A stretch of 64,000 bases of DNA from Patella vulgata (lineage: Eukaryota; Mollusca; Gastropoda; Patellidae). The DNA is taken from the NCBI RefSeq assembly GCF_932274485.2, contig NC_065881.2, forward strand, positions 61,886,702 through 61,950,701, given 5' to 3'. The translations under genes were made by a program, and so were the position numbers. Within the stretch, counting starts at the first letter, position 1; the number at the start of each line of letters is the position of its first letter. Below are positions 24,301 to 35,061 of this stretch, one piece after another. Under the pieces are notes generated by a model. That model saw nothing but the letters and a program-made list of their open reading frames with translations, did no database searches and was not told the DNA's origin.

Positions 24301-27300
24301 AATGGCGGGCCACCGCCATTTTGAATTTTTCACCAAAAATGATCAATGTGAAATTTTTGAAAAAGTCGGAAAAAATACTTCCCGTTACAGTAGAAAGACA
24401 AAACATGGCACAATGCATCGAAAAGGCACAGAGATGTTCTGCGATTTATTTCAGAATTTTAGCATTAAAATTCAGGAGGTTTGCAATTTGGCATTTTTTA
24501 GAAAAAAGTCTTTTTCTGTAGAATTTGTTAAGACCACGGTGATTAAACTCCACCAAAATGTCATAAACAAACCTATCTACACAAATGGAGATTAATAAAG
24601 AACTAAATTAGTTATACGGGTTGTCCTCGATGAATATTTGATCATACAAGAGTGACAGAAATCATTCAAATAATCACAAGTGTGTTTCATATAGTCAGGA
24701 AATTTGGTGTGATGCAATTCGACTGACTGTAGCAAGGCCTGTAACTGTTCTTTATTGCCAGTCTTGTCAATGAAGTCTTGAATCGTCCTGATTCCCCGTT
24801 CTGGATCATTTGTTACAGGAGTGTTTTCCACAAAGCTTAGAAATTTTCTAAATTCAAAAATTTGTCCTATTCGCTACATGGTACCTGCATCTATTCCTGT
24901 GATTCGGTGAGGCCAAGAGGATTAAAGACAAGCCATGAGTCGTTAGATATAAGCTCAGAACAATCTGTTTATTGTCTATTTCTTGAATTTTGGATCTTCC
25001 TGGTTTGAAATGAGGTCTTACTCTAGGTGTTGAAAACAGTTTTATAGCCATGGGTCCACAGACTTTACCAGACAGTCCTTTGTCACATAAGCAAAAAACT
25101 ACCAGTTTTCAACACCTAGGCCTCAGCTCAATCCAGGATAACCCAAAATTCAAGAAATAAACAATGAAACAGATTTTTCTGAGCTTATATCTAACGTCTC
25201 ACGACTTGTTTTAATCCTCTTGGCCTCACCGAACCACAGGAATGGATGCAGGGAGAACTTTCCAGAAATATACAATGACACAGATTATACCGAGCTTATA
25301 TCTAACGACTCATGGTTTGTCTTTAATCCTCTTGGCCTCACCTAATCACAGGAATAGATGCAGGTACCATGTAGCGAATAGGAATTTTTTTTAAATTTAG
25401 AAAATTTCTAAGCTTTGTGGAAAACACTCATGTGTCAAATGATCTTGCAGAACGGGGAATCAAGACGATTCGAGACTGGCGATGAAGAACAGTTACAGGC
25501 CTTGCTACAGTCAGTCGAAATACATCACACAAAATTTTCTGACTATATGAAACACACTTTGGCTCGTCTGGATTATTAAATGAATTTTGTGACTATTTGA
25601 ATGGTTTCTGTCTCTCTTGTATGATCAAATATTCATCGAGGACAACCCGTATAACTAATTTAGTTCTTTATTTATCTCCATTTGTGTAGATACATTAGTT
25701 TATGACGTTTTGGTGGAGTTTAATCACCGTGGTCTTAACAAATTCTACAGAAAAAGACTTTTTTCTAAAAAATGCCAAATGGCAACCCTCCTAAATTTTT
25801 ATGCTAAAATTCTGAAATATATTGCAGATCATCTTTGTGCCTTTTCGATGCATTGTGCCAAGTTTTATCTTTCTACCGTAACGGGAAGTATTTTTCCGAC
25901 TTTTTCAAAAATTTCACATTTGGCGAAAAATTCAAAATGGTGGCGGCCCGCCATTTTTGGTGGGAAAATTATAATATTCGCTGGTGATGAGTTTGGACCC
26001 AATTGGAAACGCATGGCACATGGTAGAGTTCAATCGCGAAAAAGAGTTCAAATATGAAACACCCTAGTGTGCATGTTCAAATGAGTGTCATCTATTTATT
26101 TTGAGGTGCAGAACATTAGCTGCAATGTTGGCTTGGTTTATAATATCAATATAAACAATATTTAGCACACAATGAATATAATAGTAAAACCTTTTAGATA
26201 TGTGATCTATATGTGTTCTATTTGTTTTTTGCAGATATTTGATATAAATGTAAAAGCTACTTTTCTACTGTGTCAAGAAACAGTTCCTCACATTATTAAA
26301 AGAGGGTGAGATTAGTATGCATTTAAACTCTTATATCTGTCTTTCAAGGGATTACAAATGCTTAGTGAATTATGTATTTAGACTTTGTTATTTCTTGGAA
26401 AAATAAAATTGTCAGGTGTCTTGTATCCTTTTCATGTCCCGACAGAAAAACAATGTTTATATCAATGCATCACTTGCCTTAGCTATTCTACTATACTTAG
26501 TCTAAGACTAAGCAACATATATGTTGCCCCTCCTTCCCTCCTCCCATGTGTGATTTGGTTATCTTAGGAACACAAACTGTTAATTGCATTAATTACACAA
26601 AACATACAAATTACTTTTGACAAAATATATTCATATGCCGAAAATATTCTAAAATTAATTGGCAAGATTGGTCGTAGTCTTTTGCCCAAAACTCTAAAGT
26701 ACATTCTAAATCCATCTAACAGGGCTAAATAAAATTATAAATAAAATTAATTTTTTTAGAAATTTGTTTATTTTAAATATTGTATGATTTATTTGTAGGA
26801 GTGGGTCAATTATTTTAGTTAGTTCTATAGCAGGTTATGTACCTTTATCGGTAAGTTTAAAACTTTTAATCAGAAATCTATATTACATATTCTTTTCTTA
26901 CATTTTCTAAAATATGAAAATTACAAAATATTGATTGGATGTATAACACCATTTATGTAAACAGTAACTACTACACTGTTAGTCAACTTTTTAAATGTAT
27001 TTTGCTTTGTCTGAGCTAAGCTAATGCTTCTGCTCCACAAAATCAAAAAACTTAACAGAAATATTCTTGTACATTATGTATTAGATGCATGGCTTTATAA
27101 TAGATGAAATATCTTTAGAATTATGGTAAATTTAAAAAACAACATGAAATAAATTGCATGAATAGTATTATTAAAGATACATTATGGGAGATAAGATAAA
27201 GAGATGGCAGTTCTCACTATAATAGTTAAAAACTAGATAGTGTAAAGGTAATTTGCTGAAAAGTTCAGTCAAATTGATCCACTATGAGCCGAGAAAGAAG

Positions 27301-28691
27301 CGGGTGAAATTTTTGCATAGTCTCGGTCATCATTACTAAAATCATTAATATAAACAGCATAGTCTCGATTATCCACTTTTTCTGATTTAATTATCAACGG
27401 CCGTTAGCGGCATATAGGAATCTAATCCAGCCAACATCGAAGGCTAGCCTTGACATCGAGAGTTTATTATGGTCTGGATAAGTTAATTAATGTCTAATTG
27501 ATAATTTAGATAACATTTCAGGCCTAAAGAAAGACTTGTAATGAGCAGATTTTGCTCTTGCATAGTGCATGTTTAAGTATATAGATTTTATTAGTTGAAA
27601 GTAAAATCCACATTATCAACATTTATGTTCCAGTTATTAGGACCATATGGTGTTAGTAAAACAGCATTGTTTGGATTAGCTAAAGCTATGGTACCAGAAT
27701 TAGCCCAATCTAAAATCCGAGTTAATGTATTGGCTCCCGGTATAATTAAAACCAAATTTAGTGAAGCTGTAAGTGGTTTTAACTATCTGATGCATCTAAT
27801 GTTTTTTTTTTTTTAATGATTTTGTTAGAATTAAGAAATAAACTGAAATGTAGTATTGTTTTGAAATATAGCATAGCAGTGTGTTCATGCTTTAGGTGAA
27901 GAAAGATCCAATGATTGGATAATGATAAGAGTTACGCCCCTTTATTTTTGTTAAAAATGTCTAATAAGAAAAATTGTTCTCAATTATCTCAGCCCTCAAC
28001 ACCCACTATAAACTTTACCATGGAGACTAAAACAGATAAATACCTACTATTTCTAGAGTGAAACTGAAGAGAAACCCATCACCACAACTGGTGCATTATG
28101 ATCTGTCTCATTTGTACAAAGTCGGGAGTGTAATATAGAGATGGTATCAATACCAAGTATTTTAGTATTGAAAATCACTTACTAAATGTCTTACAGGGAT
28201 TATAAAGCGAGATGGGCTATTTCTACCCTATGAGATATTTCCTAATCCACATAGTTCCCTCACCACCTTCATTTAATTATTACTATCTAGGGGTTAGAAG
28301 ATTTCTGTCATTAATACCGATGTGTTATGTTTTTATTTTACAGTTATGGAAGAATGACGGTGCATATAAAATGGCATTACAGCAAATTCCTTTAGGCAGG
28401 TATGTGCATATAAAGCCTTATTTTGATCCCAGGAAAATAGAAATTACCTACATGTATTAATATTGAATATATGGTATTTGACTTTTGTCCTGTAGAATTT
28501 TGGGCGTCTAGTAGTAATAAAAATATCTTGACACATTCAATAATATTGAGTTTTACTAACTATTTCATTATTTCAGAATGGCAGAACCTGAGGAATGTGC
28601 CGGTACTGTGTCCTTCTTAGCCTCAGATGATTCCTCGTATATTACAGGAGAAACTATTTTAGTTACTGGTGGAATGACAGCAAGATTGTAG
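15388..28691 (+). CDS. DHRS4: Dehydrogenase/reductase SDR family member 4-like, complete
   Basis: Nine exons with GT/AG introns and matching phases join to 253 codons: 15388-15440, 21466-21643, 22581-22658, 23162-23185, 26235-26305, 26799-26850, 27634-27768, 28344-28399 and 28577-28691. DHRS4 is an NADPH-dependent carbonyl/retinal reductase of peroxisomes. Visible are the cofactor motif TASTDGIG (residues 13-20, the DHRS4 form of TGxxxGIG), SNAAVN (90-95), catalytic Asn116 in DINVKA, Ser144 in VSSIAG, Tyr157 and Lys161 in YGVSK, VLAPG, and [10 protein letters not shown]. It ends in ARL, an acceptable PTS1 peroxisomal signal (the mammalian protein has SRL). The start ATG 15388 gives [15 protein letters not shown], with no mitochondrial-type leader as in the longer mammalian form. 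A 24-bp exon (23162-23185, IKEDSWDK) is notable. Introns 1 and 4 are long and filled with transposons. Confidence 0.93.
15510..15745 (-). repeat. Second SINE family (S2), reverse orientation
   Basis: Contains GAAATGGGGTTTAACGTCC, GGGGTCTTTAGCAGTGGGAG, AAACCCACAAGGTTG and a reversed box-B-like GGGATTCGAAACCACGCC. Related pieces lie at 33300-33403, 33742-33800 and 54733-54945. Located in DHRS4 intron 1. Confidence 0.55.
16456..16488. repeat. Tiny palindromic insertion flanked by 6-bp direct repeats
   Basis: The arms CATGGACCTTATAAT and ATTATAAGGTCCATG pair perfectly around a 2-base centre. TTTGGA occurs on both sides. The related sequence at 15945 has a single TTTGGATCA with no hairpin, so this looks like a small insertion with target duplication. 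Confidence 0.65.
16627..16997 (+). mobile_element. TTAA-flanked MITE (family M3), copy 1
   Basis: TTAA lies at 16623-16626 and 16998-17001. Terminal inverted repeats are AGCGATAATTTCAAATTTT on the left, and on the right the reverse complement of a similar AGTTGCAATTTCAAATTTT. A copy in opposite relative orientation lies at 51117-51481. Confidence 0.7.
17760..18392 (+). mobile_element. Kolobok-like MITE (family D) with internal duplication
   Basis: TTAA at 17756-17759, then AGGAGCTAAATCGCTAATAT. The body contains ATTTACATTCAATCGTTTC, CAGTTATGTTCGGCGAAAT and GCGCATGCTCTCCAGATAAG. The right end is duplicated: the GTTAGAGACTTAGCTAGTTTA block near 18250 is followed by a second TTTTGGATATCACAAGC block ending near 18392. 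Confidence 0.65.
18400..18612 (+). other. Intronic filler
   Basis: Contains a short SINE-tail-like AATGAAATGGGGTTTAAT and otherwise unassigned intron sequence. Confidence 0.3.
18613..20100 (+). repeat. Hairpin-started repeat, type G, multi-unit copy with MITE insertions
   Basis: Start module GTCCCATATCTTTCAAAG and AGGGGACTATTAAAATGGG, then core units of about 180-220 bp (AGCAATTTGATTGG, CTTGACTAAGTTCGATAATG, GAGTGATGAAACTTGGTGTA-type). A partial family F piece lies at 18836-18960 and a full F MITE at 19000-19401. No 3' end module is seen. Confidence 0.65.
19000..19401 (+). mobile_element. TTAA-flanked MITE (family F), copy 1
   Basis: TTAA on both sides (18996-18999, 19402-19405). The ends are inverted: AGTTACATTATG on the left; CATAATGTATG-like GCACAATGTATGT on the right. 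The body has CAGTCCTCACTATAATAGTT and GCCTAAAGAAGGACCTGC. Length is 402 bp. Confidence 0.75.
20257..20500. mobile_element. MITE with about 50-bp terminal inverted repeats
   Basis: The left end CTGGCCCAGAGTTCACAAAG continues to AAGAATTTACTCAA. The right end is the near reverse complement (TTGTGAACTCGGGGCCAG). DHRS4 intron 1. Confidence 0.75.
20503..21465 (+). other. DHRS4 intron 1, unassigned
   Basis: AT-rich, with a T run at 20847-20864 and, near 21230-21420, a weak SINE-like stretch (GGGTGTCCCTGTGTTGGCTG, AAACTTCATTTCATTATG). No exon signals other than the acceptor at 21465. Confidence 0.3.
21644..22580 (+). other. DHRS4 intron 2, unassigned
   Basis: AT-rich intron with no recognised repeat. 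Open frames crossing it run out of real exons and end at stops inside the intron. Confidence 0.4.
23340..24022 (-). mobile_element. Internally deleted Tc1-like element (MITE derivative)
   Basis: It shares both ends with the longer element at 43615-45036: left TACTCTTCAAAA and AAACAATACAAAACTGCAG, right GTATTTGCATTTCAATATCC then TTTTTTGGAAGATA. It also keeps the 3' end of the transposase (minus strand). About 735 bp are missing between 23735 (CGAACACGTCTGCCGAT) and 23737 (CAAATTAAACGTAACAC), the equivalents of 43998 and 44728. It therefore cannot make transposase. DHRS4 intron 4. Confidence 0.85.
24030..26140 (+). repeat. Hairpin-family type G copy split by a hAT foldback element
   Basis: Core sequence with GTGGTGAAACGTGGTGTG and GATAAGTAATTTGATTGCTG occupies 24030-24189. 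After the foldback element it resumes at 26068 with AAATGAGTGTCATCTATTTA and a decayed end module (AGCTGCAATGTTGGCTTGG). Confidence 0.65.
24190..26067. mobile_element. hAT-type foldback element, about 1.9 kb, with long inverted arms
   Basis: The arms start TATGGTGTTTCATATTTGAA and end with the reverse complement TTCAAATATGAAACACCCTA. They stay complementary for about 850 bp (24190-25045 versus about 25110-26067), with an extra duplicated block of about 110 bp in the right arm near 25150-25260. The 8-bp direct repeat GTGTGCAT lies immediately outside (24182-24189, 26068-26075). The 8-bp duplication and the TAGGGTG-type end point to hAT. There is no transposase; the 79-aa minus frame at 24592-24831 is unrecognised and may be captured sequence. 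DHRS4 intron 4. Confidence 0.8.
27175..27572 (+). mobile_element. TTAA-flanked MITE (family F), copy 2
   Basis: TTAA at 27171-27174 and 27573-27576. Ends are AGATACATTATGGGAGATAA and the inverted GCATAGTGCATGT. It ends 57 bp before DHRS4 exon 7. Confidence 0.8.
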
Positions 28692-29281
28692 GACATCACT
28701 CATAAGCTCCAAATATATGTTAGGAAATTGATAATTTTATGTAAACAAATTTGATATCTATAGAACACTATGACAGTCAGTGTCAGATCAAGTATATCCA
28801 GACTGGGAATAACACAATCTAATCAAAATACAAATCTATATTTCGTTTCGTTTTTTTATTTCGATGGCCTACACTACATGAAGATCTGATGAGTTGTACT
28901 GGGAGGTCGTGTCAGGGGTCGTAGGAGTGGCTTTTGACTATTATGTCATACATTGATTAATCAATCAGCGTTGAGGTTTCTAATGGTTTACCCACATTTC
29001 CGTGCTTGGTGTTTATATTTTCAACCAAAACGCCCGTAATATAACAACTCTTCCAGATCCTAGTGTAGTGAAGACAAGTAAAACGAAATTTTGAACTATA
29101 AAAAACGAAATAGGATCTGTGTTTTAATCAAATTGTGAATACTATTGTTTTGAATATAGACTGATATCACTTGTGATTTCCAAACAATCTGTATTGTTTT
29201 CATTTGAATGAAATATTAATGATGATTTTTTTTTATATTAATATAATTGAGATCGTATGATTGTTTCTTTGTTTTTTTGTA

Positions 29282-29287
29282 AATAAA
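29282..29287 (+). terminator. Probable DHRS4 polyadenylation signal
   Basis: AATAAA lies about 590 bases past the stop codon. It follows a T-rich stretch and no gene lies between. Confidence 0.5.
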
Positions 29288-29574
29288 GATAATTGTTTTG
29301 TATAATAATACAATCTTCAAATTATGGCACAGGCAATAGCAATACTACTGCAGTGTCCTCCAACCCCACACCATTTAGTCTTGTACAAATAGGCTGTAAT
29401 ATAGCCTGCTAAATTTTCAAAAAATATACATGAATTAGAGCAGTGATTTTCAACCAGTGTGCCGCGAGATCTTCCTAAGTGTGCCGCGAAATTTTATTCA
29501 GTTTGAGTCATTCTATGTGTCTATGACTAGTCTGTGTCTACGGTTTTATGCCGCCTATAACTTGCCATGTTTTT

Positions 29575-29856
29575 ATTTTGCAAAATTCAAATATCGCGCT
29601 TTTTAGCTTGTAGTCCCTCTAAATTTCAGAATTTTTAACTGATTTAAAAAAAAAAACGTTTAAATATACCTCCGTCATACCATAATGATGGTTGAGTTAC
29701 AATGAAAATCGGACCAAAACTGCCCGACAAAATGGCCGATCCTCGAACGCAAATAGTGGAAAAGTATGGCATATCAAGGTTGTGGACCCTCTAGAGGTCA
29801 CGTTTTTTGACTTGTGGAATCACAATTTGTATTTAATTTTAAAAACCGTTTAAAGG
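29575..29856 (+). repeat. Tandem-core repeat, type B fragment
   Basis: Contains CCATAATGATGGTTGAGTTA, AAAATGGCCGATCC and TGTGGACCCTCTAGAGGTCAC. It is cut on the right at AAACCGTTTAA by the family D MITE at 29857; TTTAA is present in the intact unit at 47580, so the MITE used that TTAA. Confidence 0.65.
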
Positions 29857-30045
29857 AGCTAAATCGCTAACAGTTGGGACCTAGAAATTGACAAAAGTGG
29901 GTCGCAACGCATATAATACTGTAATATGAATGTATATTAACTGATTTACATTCAATGGTTTCCGTTTTTACTCCAATTTCAAATCAGTTATGTTCGGCGA
30001 AATAAGCCAGCAGTCTCAATCGAGTGCAAATTGAGTGGAAACTAT
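29857..30045 (+). mobile_element. Kolobok-like MITE (family D), 3'-truncated
   Basis: Starts after TTAA with AGGAGCTAAATCGCTAACAG and stops matching near 30045 (CAGTCTCAATCGAGTGC). Confidence 0.65.
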
Positions 30046-30640
30046 ATCATTTTTACAGAATCCTCATAAGTGCATCACTAAATTCTACGACTCTACTATA
30101 GTCATTGGAAATTCTATTTTATGAAGAAATTTAAGTTATGATTGTTACATATTCTAATTCGGTTTGTTACATAATTCCCATCCATCGAAATCGTGGAATA
30201 AGCTTTATTTTGAAGGTTTAATGACAAAAAACCAATGTTGACATTTTTTCTGAGTAGGTCTTCCTAGTAGGCCTACGGGGCGCATTAATTGCAAGGTAGC
30301 CATTTTGCGATAATATTCCAACTTATATTTTGTTTTCAACTTATTTATAATGTTATCGACTGTAATTTAGCACTGTATTAGTATTGATAGAGTTCGTGAC
30401 TATATTTCAGATTTTTTTCCATCACTTCATGAAGATATTTCTAAAATGGCGACTGTTTTTGGCGGGAAAATCGGACGACGTGCTGAAATGCACTCGTATG
30501 AAAGGTACACAAATGCACTGCGTCTCTCGCATCTACCTCCTCAAAAGTGTATCGCACTCGTCTGAAAGTGCAAAACTCAGGTTTGGACTAGATTATTTAG
30601 ACTCAAGGGGTTTTTCATCGAAATTCATCGATTCGCGTTC
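30046..30640 (+). other. Intergenic, unassigned
   Basis: AT-rich sequence with an 87-aa frame (30384-30647) that resembles nothing I recognise. Confidence 0.25.
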
Positions 30641-32880
30641 ATTCTGACCAGGGACCCCCGATCTAACTCAAGCCGGCATCCGTAACCGCGTCTCTCCTTT
30701 TTGTAGTGAAGGACAGACGAAACATCTCGAGAGTTTGGTTCGGTGACGAGAAACAGTCGTCCCGGGGAATTCTTGTCTCAACCGTCCCTTCCCTCGGGGG
30801 GAAAGCTCGATAGCGTGGCTTGGTGACGAATCAGCCACCACCATGAATTCCACGTGCCAGGTAGCGCCGATTGTCTCTTCCACATATCTCTCTCAAATTT
30901 CGAGACTGGCACTCGCCCGTCCTCTCGGGCGACAGTTGATCTCGAGACGGTTACTTGGACGCGCTCCCATTACTCCCATGGTCGAGAATATCGACGACCA
31001 GGCGGAAAAGTGCGGTCCGACATCTCGATCGATGATGACGGGTCCGAAGACGCCTGCTCCTATGACCATCCTGCTCGAACAACCCTTTGCCGACAAAGCG
31101 CGAGACGAGCGAATCGCTGAACATGACGGTTGAAGGCCAGGAATTGCGTTTCCTGCAAATTTAAGGAGGTTGGACCTTGCAAATCTGTAAATGATTTTAT
31201 TCGATGGTAAAGGGGTATAAACTTTCTGAAATTATACATTACTGAAACCAATTTTTTTTTAAATAAGATTCTACATTTATTTTTTTTTTAATGCTCAGCC
31301 ACTTTACTCCCTCTGGAAAATTGTAGACTAGGCACATGACTAGAGGGTGATCTTGTTAAATATCTGCCACCATGCTGTAATAGAATTAAGCTCAGCTCAG
31401 CGATGCATACGTACGCGACGCGAAAATCAGCCAAAACTCTAAAACCACATTGACGCAACGGATGGGAAATATTCCGCTTGCCAAAAGTCTCTAATGTCCA
31501 ACGAATGAGGAACGTATGCTGGGAGTACAACTAGTCTCCAGAGTAACGAATAACAGTGCGCGCATAGCGCCTATCCAACGACTGCTTAGTGTACGTGACA
31601 AATACTCAACAAATACTCAACGTAGGCTAAGAGTTCCAGTTCCAGCATGCCTCCACAAAAGCTCGGTGGAAAGAAGGAGAAGACGCAACCAGCCAAGAAG
31701 CATTCAGCCAAGCCAAATCTACATCACAAAGCAAGCCTGTGTCATCTCACGGTAGACCAACACCACACCGTGGATCCTCACCTCAACGCACCCATGTCCG
31801 GACGGGCCAGCGGTGGACTCCCCAAACGAGAGCGTCAGAGAGGGAAGTCAGACTTCCGCCTTTAACGTCCGCTTCCACCGAGGTAATATCGCAGACAAGC
31901 CTCCGATGCCTCACAGAAGCCTTTATATAGTAGGTGGCACCATAATATTTGCGGACGAGCTACAGGCGACGTGTTTCTAATTCACGGCTCCACGTGCATT
32001 GGAGAAGCTCTACTTTTAGAAATGGTACCCAATCTAACTACTGCGATATCATCCTCGCTGGAAGCGGATATTAAGCCCAACGAACGAATCTCAAGCCAAT
32101 CAATGAGGTGCGTCATGACCATATCCATGTACACGTTGATTATAGCTCACGGACGACGAAAATATTGTGTGGTGGGGACATCCATCCATATTTCATGCCA
32201 GGGTGCTTGTTACCGGAGGAAAGGTGACGGGGTGTCAAAATGAGCTTAGGACCAAGCTCCAAATGCTCCCGAAACCAGCGATTCTATGGTGAACTATTCC
32301 ATGGATATCATCTATAGAAAGGATGTGGGGTCCTCGCAGTGGAGCTCGACGAGAACTTGGTCATTCAAGCCGAGCTGTCATCAACTCCGAATTCAGACTC
32401 TAGTCCGCATCGATCTGTAACTTATCTCCATTTTCTTCTTCCTCGGATGTACTGAGCGATGGCAATCTGTTTTGGGTCATTTTCATGTTGATATTGACTC
32501 AGGACTCTGGAAGTCTAGTGAAAGTTGGGTTTGGCGTATATAAACGAACAGCGGCCCAACGTGCGAAACGTTCGTACAACGAATGCTCTACGTATACAAA
32601 GGTTGTCATAGTAATCTTGAACATATTCAAAATTTTCTCAAGACCCCAGCGAACTTCTGCGATCCGCTACGAACTGTTAACGAATACAATGTATGCCAAA
32701 TATGTCACCGTCGTTGAGCTGCTGGTTTGAGCGGGCGGAAGGTACCCGAGACGGTGGAGCGAAGCCGGGCGGGGAAACACACTTTGGCTTCGTTATAGAA
32801 AGTCGATCGATCGACTGCACCACACGCAAACAAATATACGAGACAGATCTACAGATATCAGTAAAAGAAAACTTAAATGT
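30640..32880. other. GC-richer segment of unknown origin
   Basis: Base composition and codon-like patterning differ from the surroundings: 30650-31140 and about 31500-32840 are clearly richer in G+C and CpG. Several overlapping frames of 60-96 aa exist on both strands, for example one starting MPPQKLGGKKEKTQPAKK at 31647, rich in Lys. None matches a family I know. A TATAAA-like GTATATAAACG lies near 32537. It may be the remains of an inserted element. An S2-like piece (TTTAACGTCCGCTTCCACC) lies at 31861. Confidence 0.3.
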
Positions 32881-34050
32881 TTTTCAAATTTGAAAGAAAT
32901 CCGTTAAAACATAGCCTCTATCACGCTCACATGGTATTAGACAAAGTGGAGGAGGGGGTAGACAAAGCGGAGGAGAGGGGGAGGGGACTCCGGAATGAAA
33001 ATTCGCGGATAGTTGAATATTCTTAGGGTTCATCCTCTCATGACCATAATGCTGCCTACCAAGTTTGAACATTTTCCGTTTAAAACTGTAGACCTTATAT
33101 TATCGCGTTCATAAAGTTTTCAGTAGAGGAGGGGAGGGGGGGGTAACTCTGTAACGGAAAGTCGCAGAACGCTGAAAGTCCCAGAATTCTGAGAGTTGCA
33201 GAGTTCTGAATATCGATAGAGGTCGTTTTTCATGACTCAAATGCTATAAACCAAATTTCTTCTATTGGTGTTTACCGTCCGTTTCCACCAAGAGTGATGT
33301 CGTAGACAAGTTTTCTTATTTTTATCATATTAGTGCAACGCGGGGGTCTTTTCTGTGGGATCAAACCAGAGTAACTGGAGTAAACCCACGAGGTTGAGAA
33401 TGCAATGAAATGAAATGGAGTTTAACGTCCTACTGTTTTGCTCCGAACTGGGCTAATGAAGACGGGCATATGCCATACAGTGTGCTATGAGGGAAATTTT
33501 GCCCGGACAGCGGCACTACGGCCTACTCTTACATCGAATTCCAACTGTCAAGGGATCTTTTACGTGGACGCCAATGTGTATACGGGACCTCGGTTTTTCG
33601 TTTCATCCGAATGACTAGACAGCTGTCCTTGTCAGGCCCTCCGTCCTGCATCACTGACAAGGGGGGACCACGCCGAAAAATCACCAGACCTCGAGGCTAG
33701 CGAGCCAGCGCCTTACACACTTAGCCACTGTGACCCCATGGTTGAGAATGCACCCCTATCTCTAAGCCACATAAGCTCACACCAGGGATCGAAACCATGA
33801 CCCAAATGCTTCCCACCAAAAATTGTAAAAAAAACCCATCCATTAAAAACTACAACCTCTGTCGCGTTCACAACGTTTTCGGAAAAGGGGGATGGCTCCG
33901 GAAAATTGAATATTGCTAGTGTTCATGACACCAATGCTCCCCACCTAGTTTGCTGAAAGAAATCCGATAAAAACCAGAGCCTCTATCACGTTCACAAGGT
34001 TTTCAGAGGAGGATAACTCCGTAACGGAACGTCGCAGAAGGCCTCTATCG
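32880..34050 (+). repeat. Tandem repeat family H, interrupted by SINEs
   Basis: Three to four diverged units of roughly 150-200 bp carry GAAAGAAATCCGTTAAAAC, CCTCTATCACG, GTTTTCAGAGGAGG and ACTCCGTAACGGAA. They are separated by S2 and E SINE copies at 33270-33800. No gene visible. Confidence 0.5.
33404..33740 (-). mobile_element. tRNA-derived SINE-E, reverse orientation, with target duplication
   Basis: Reversed tail ATGAAATGAAATGG at the left, body GAAGACGGGCATATGCC, reversed head CTTAGCCACTGTGACCCC at the right. GGTTGAGAATGCA is duplicated immediately outside (33391-33403 and about 33742-33754). It sits inside an S2 SINE copy. Confidence 0.8.
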
Positions 34051-34543
34051 TGTTCTCCTTCACGTTGTGTATTTTCTTCTTGCTGTTTTTATAAGACGTT
34101 TGTCTTCTCAGTAGTTATAACAATGCAACAGTTCGTTTTTACATTTTATATATCATAGCCGGATACATGGATACAAGCATAGTATAGATTACAATTTCGA
34201 GTCTGCTGATAGAAATTGCTACACCTTTTCTTCTGGAATCAAGCTGCTGTCTAGGAACTCAGATGGTAATCTTTCCGGAATCTAATGAAATCTGCCTTAA
34301 AAGTTTGCCATGATTTCTTTTATATGACATGACATCGCATTCACAAGCCAATTGTTGACGGGTGGACCTGCGGTCATGGGGACGACACATTTCAGTGTGA
34401 GCGTAAAAATTCATAGTCTCTGATTTACCGTTTTTCTGTTACTGGGAACGGTACCATATGAATATGTCATGGTGAAGGTCGATGTAAGGTAGGCCTGCTG
34501 AGCTAAACCCGCTGAAACAATCACCATTCATTTTCAGACTTAA

Positions 34544-35061
34544 AGGAGCTAATTCGCTAATATTTGGAACCTAGAAATTGACACAAATGGGTCGCAGCGC
34601 ATAATGTAATATGAATGTATATAAACGGATTTACATTCAATCGTTTCCATTTTTACTCTAATTTCAAATCAGTTATGTTTGGCGAAATACGCCAGAAGTC
34701 TCAATCTAATGACAATCTCTAGCGTCTGGTTATTTCAGTCTACATCGACAATAGCCTATTCATTGCGCATGCTCTCAATGTGAGAATGTGACGTCACCGT
34801 TTGACATAACTTGTGGAATATGTCTAGCCTCGTGCTTCGAGTCCCTTGTTACAAATGGCGCTGAAACGCATTAAATTATGGTACACGATTCGTGTCAGTG
34901 CCAGTGGTAAAATGTTTATTTTGTCTTAAATATTGGATATCAAAAGCCCATCTTTTCCCCTGAGATCACAACATCAATGTTGATTTAAATTGACAACTAA
35001 TTCGTGTTTTCAATTTCAAAGACTTGGGATGATATTGCGTTAGACTAGAGACTTAGCTACT
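34544..35061 (+). mobile_element. Kolobok-like MITE (family D), full-length
   Basis: TTAA at 34540-34543 and 35062-35065. Left end AGGAGCTAATTCGCTAATAT; right end GAGACTTAGCTACT. The right end is followed by a second 14-bp copy, CTTAGCTACTTTAA. Confidence 0.75.

Noticed and set aside
27595-27816. Independent small gene with its own Met
   Set aside because: It is DHRS4 exon 7 with intron sequence on each side.
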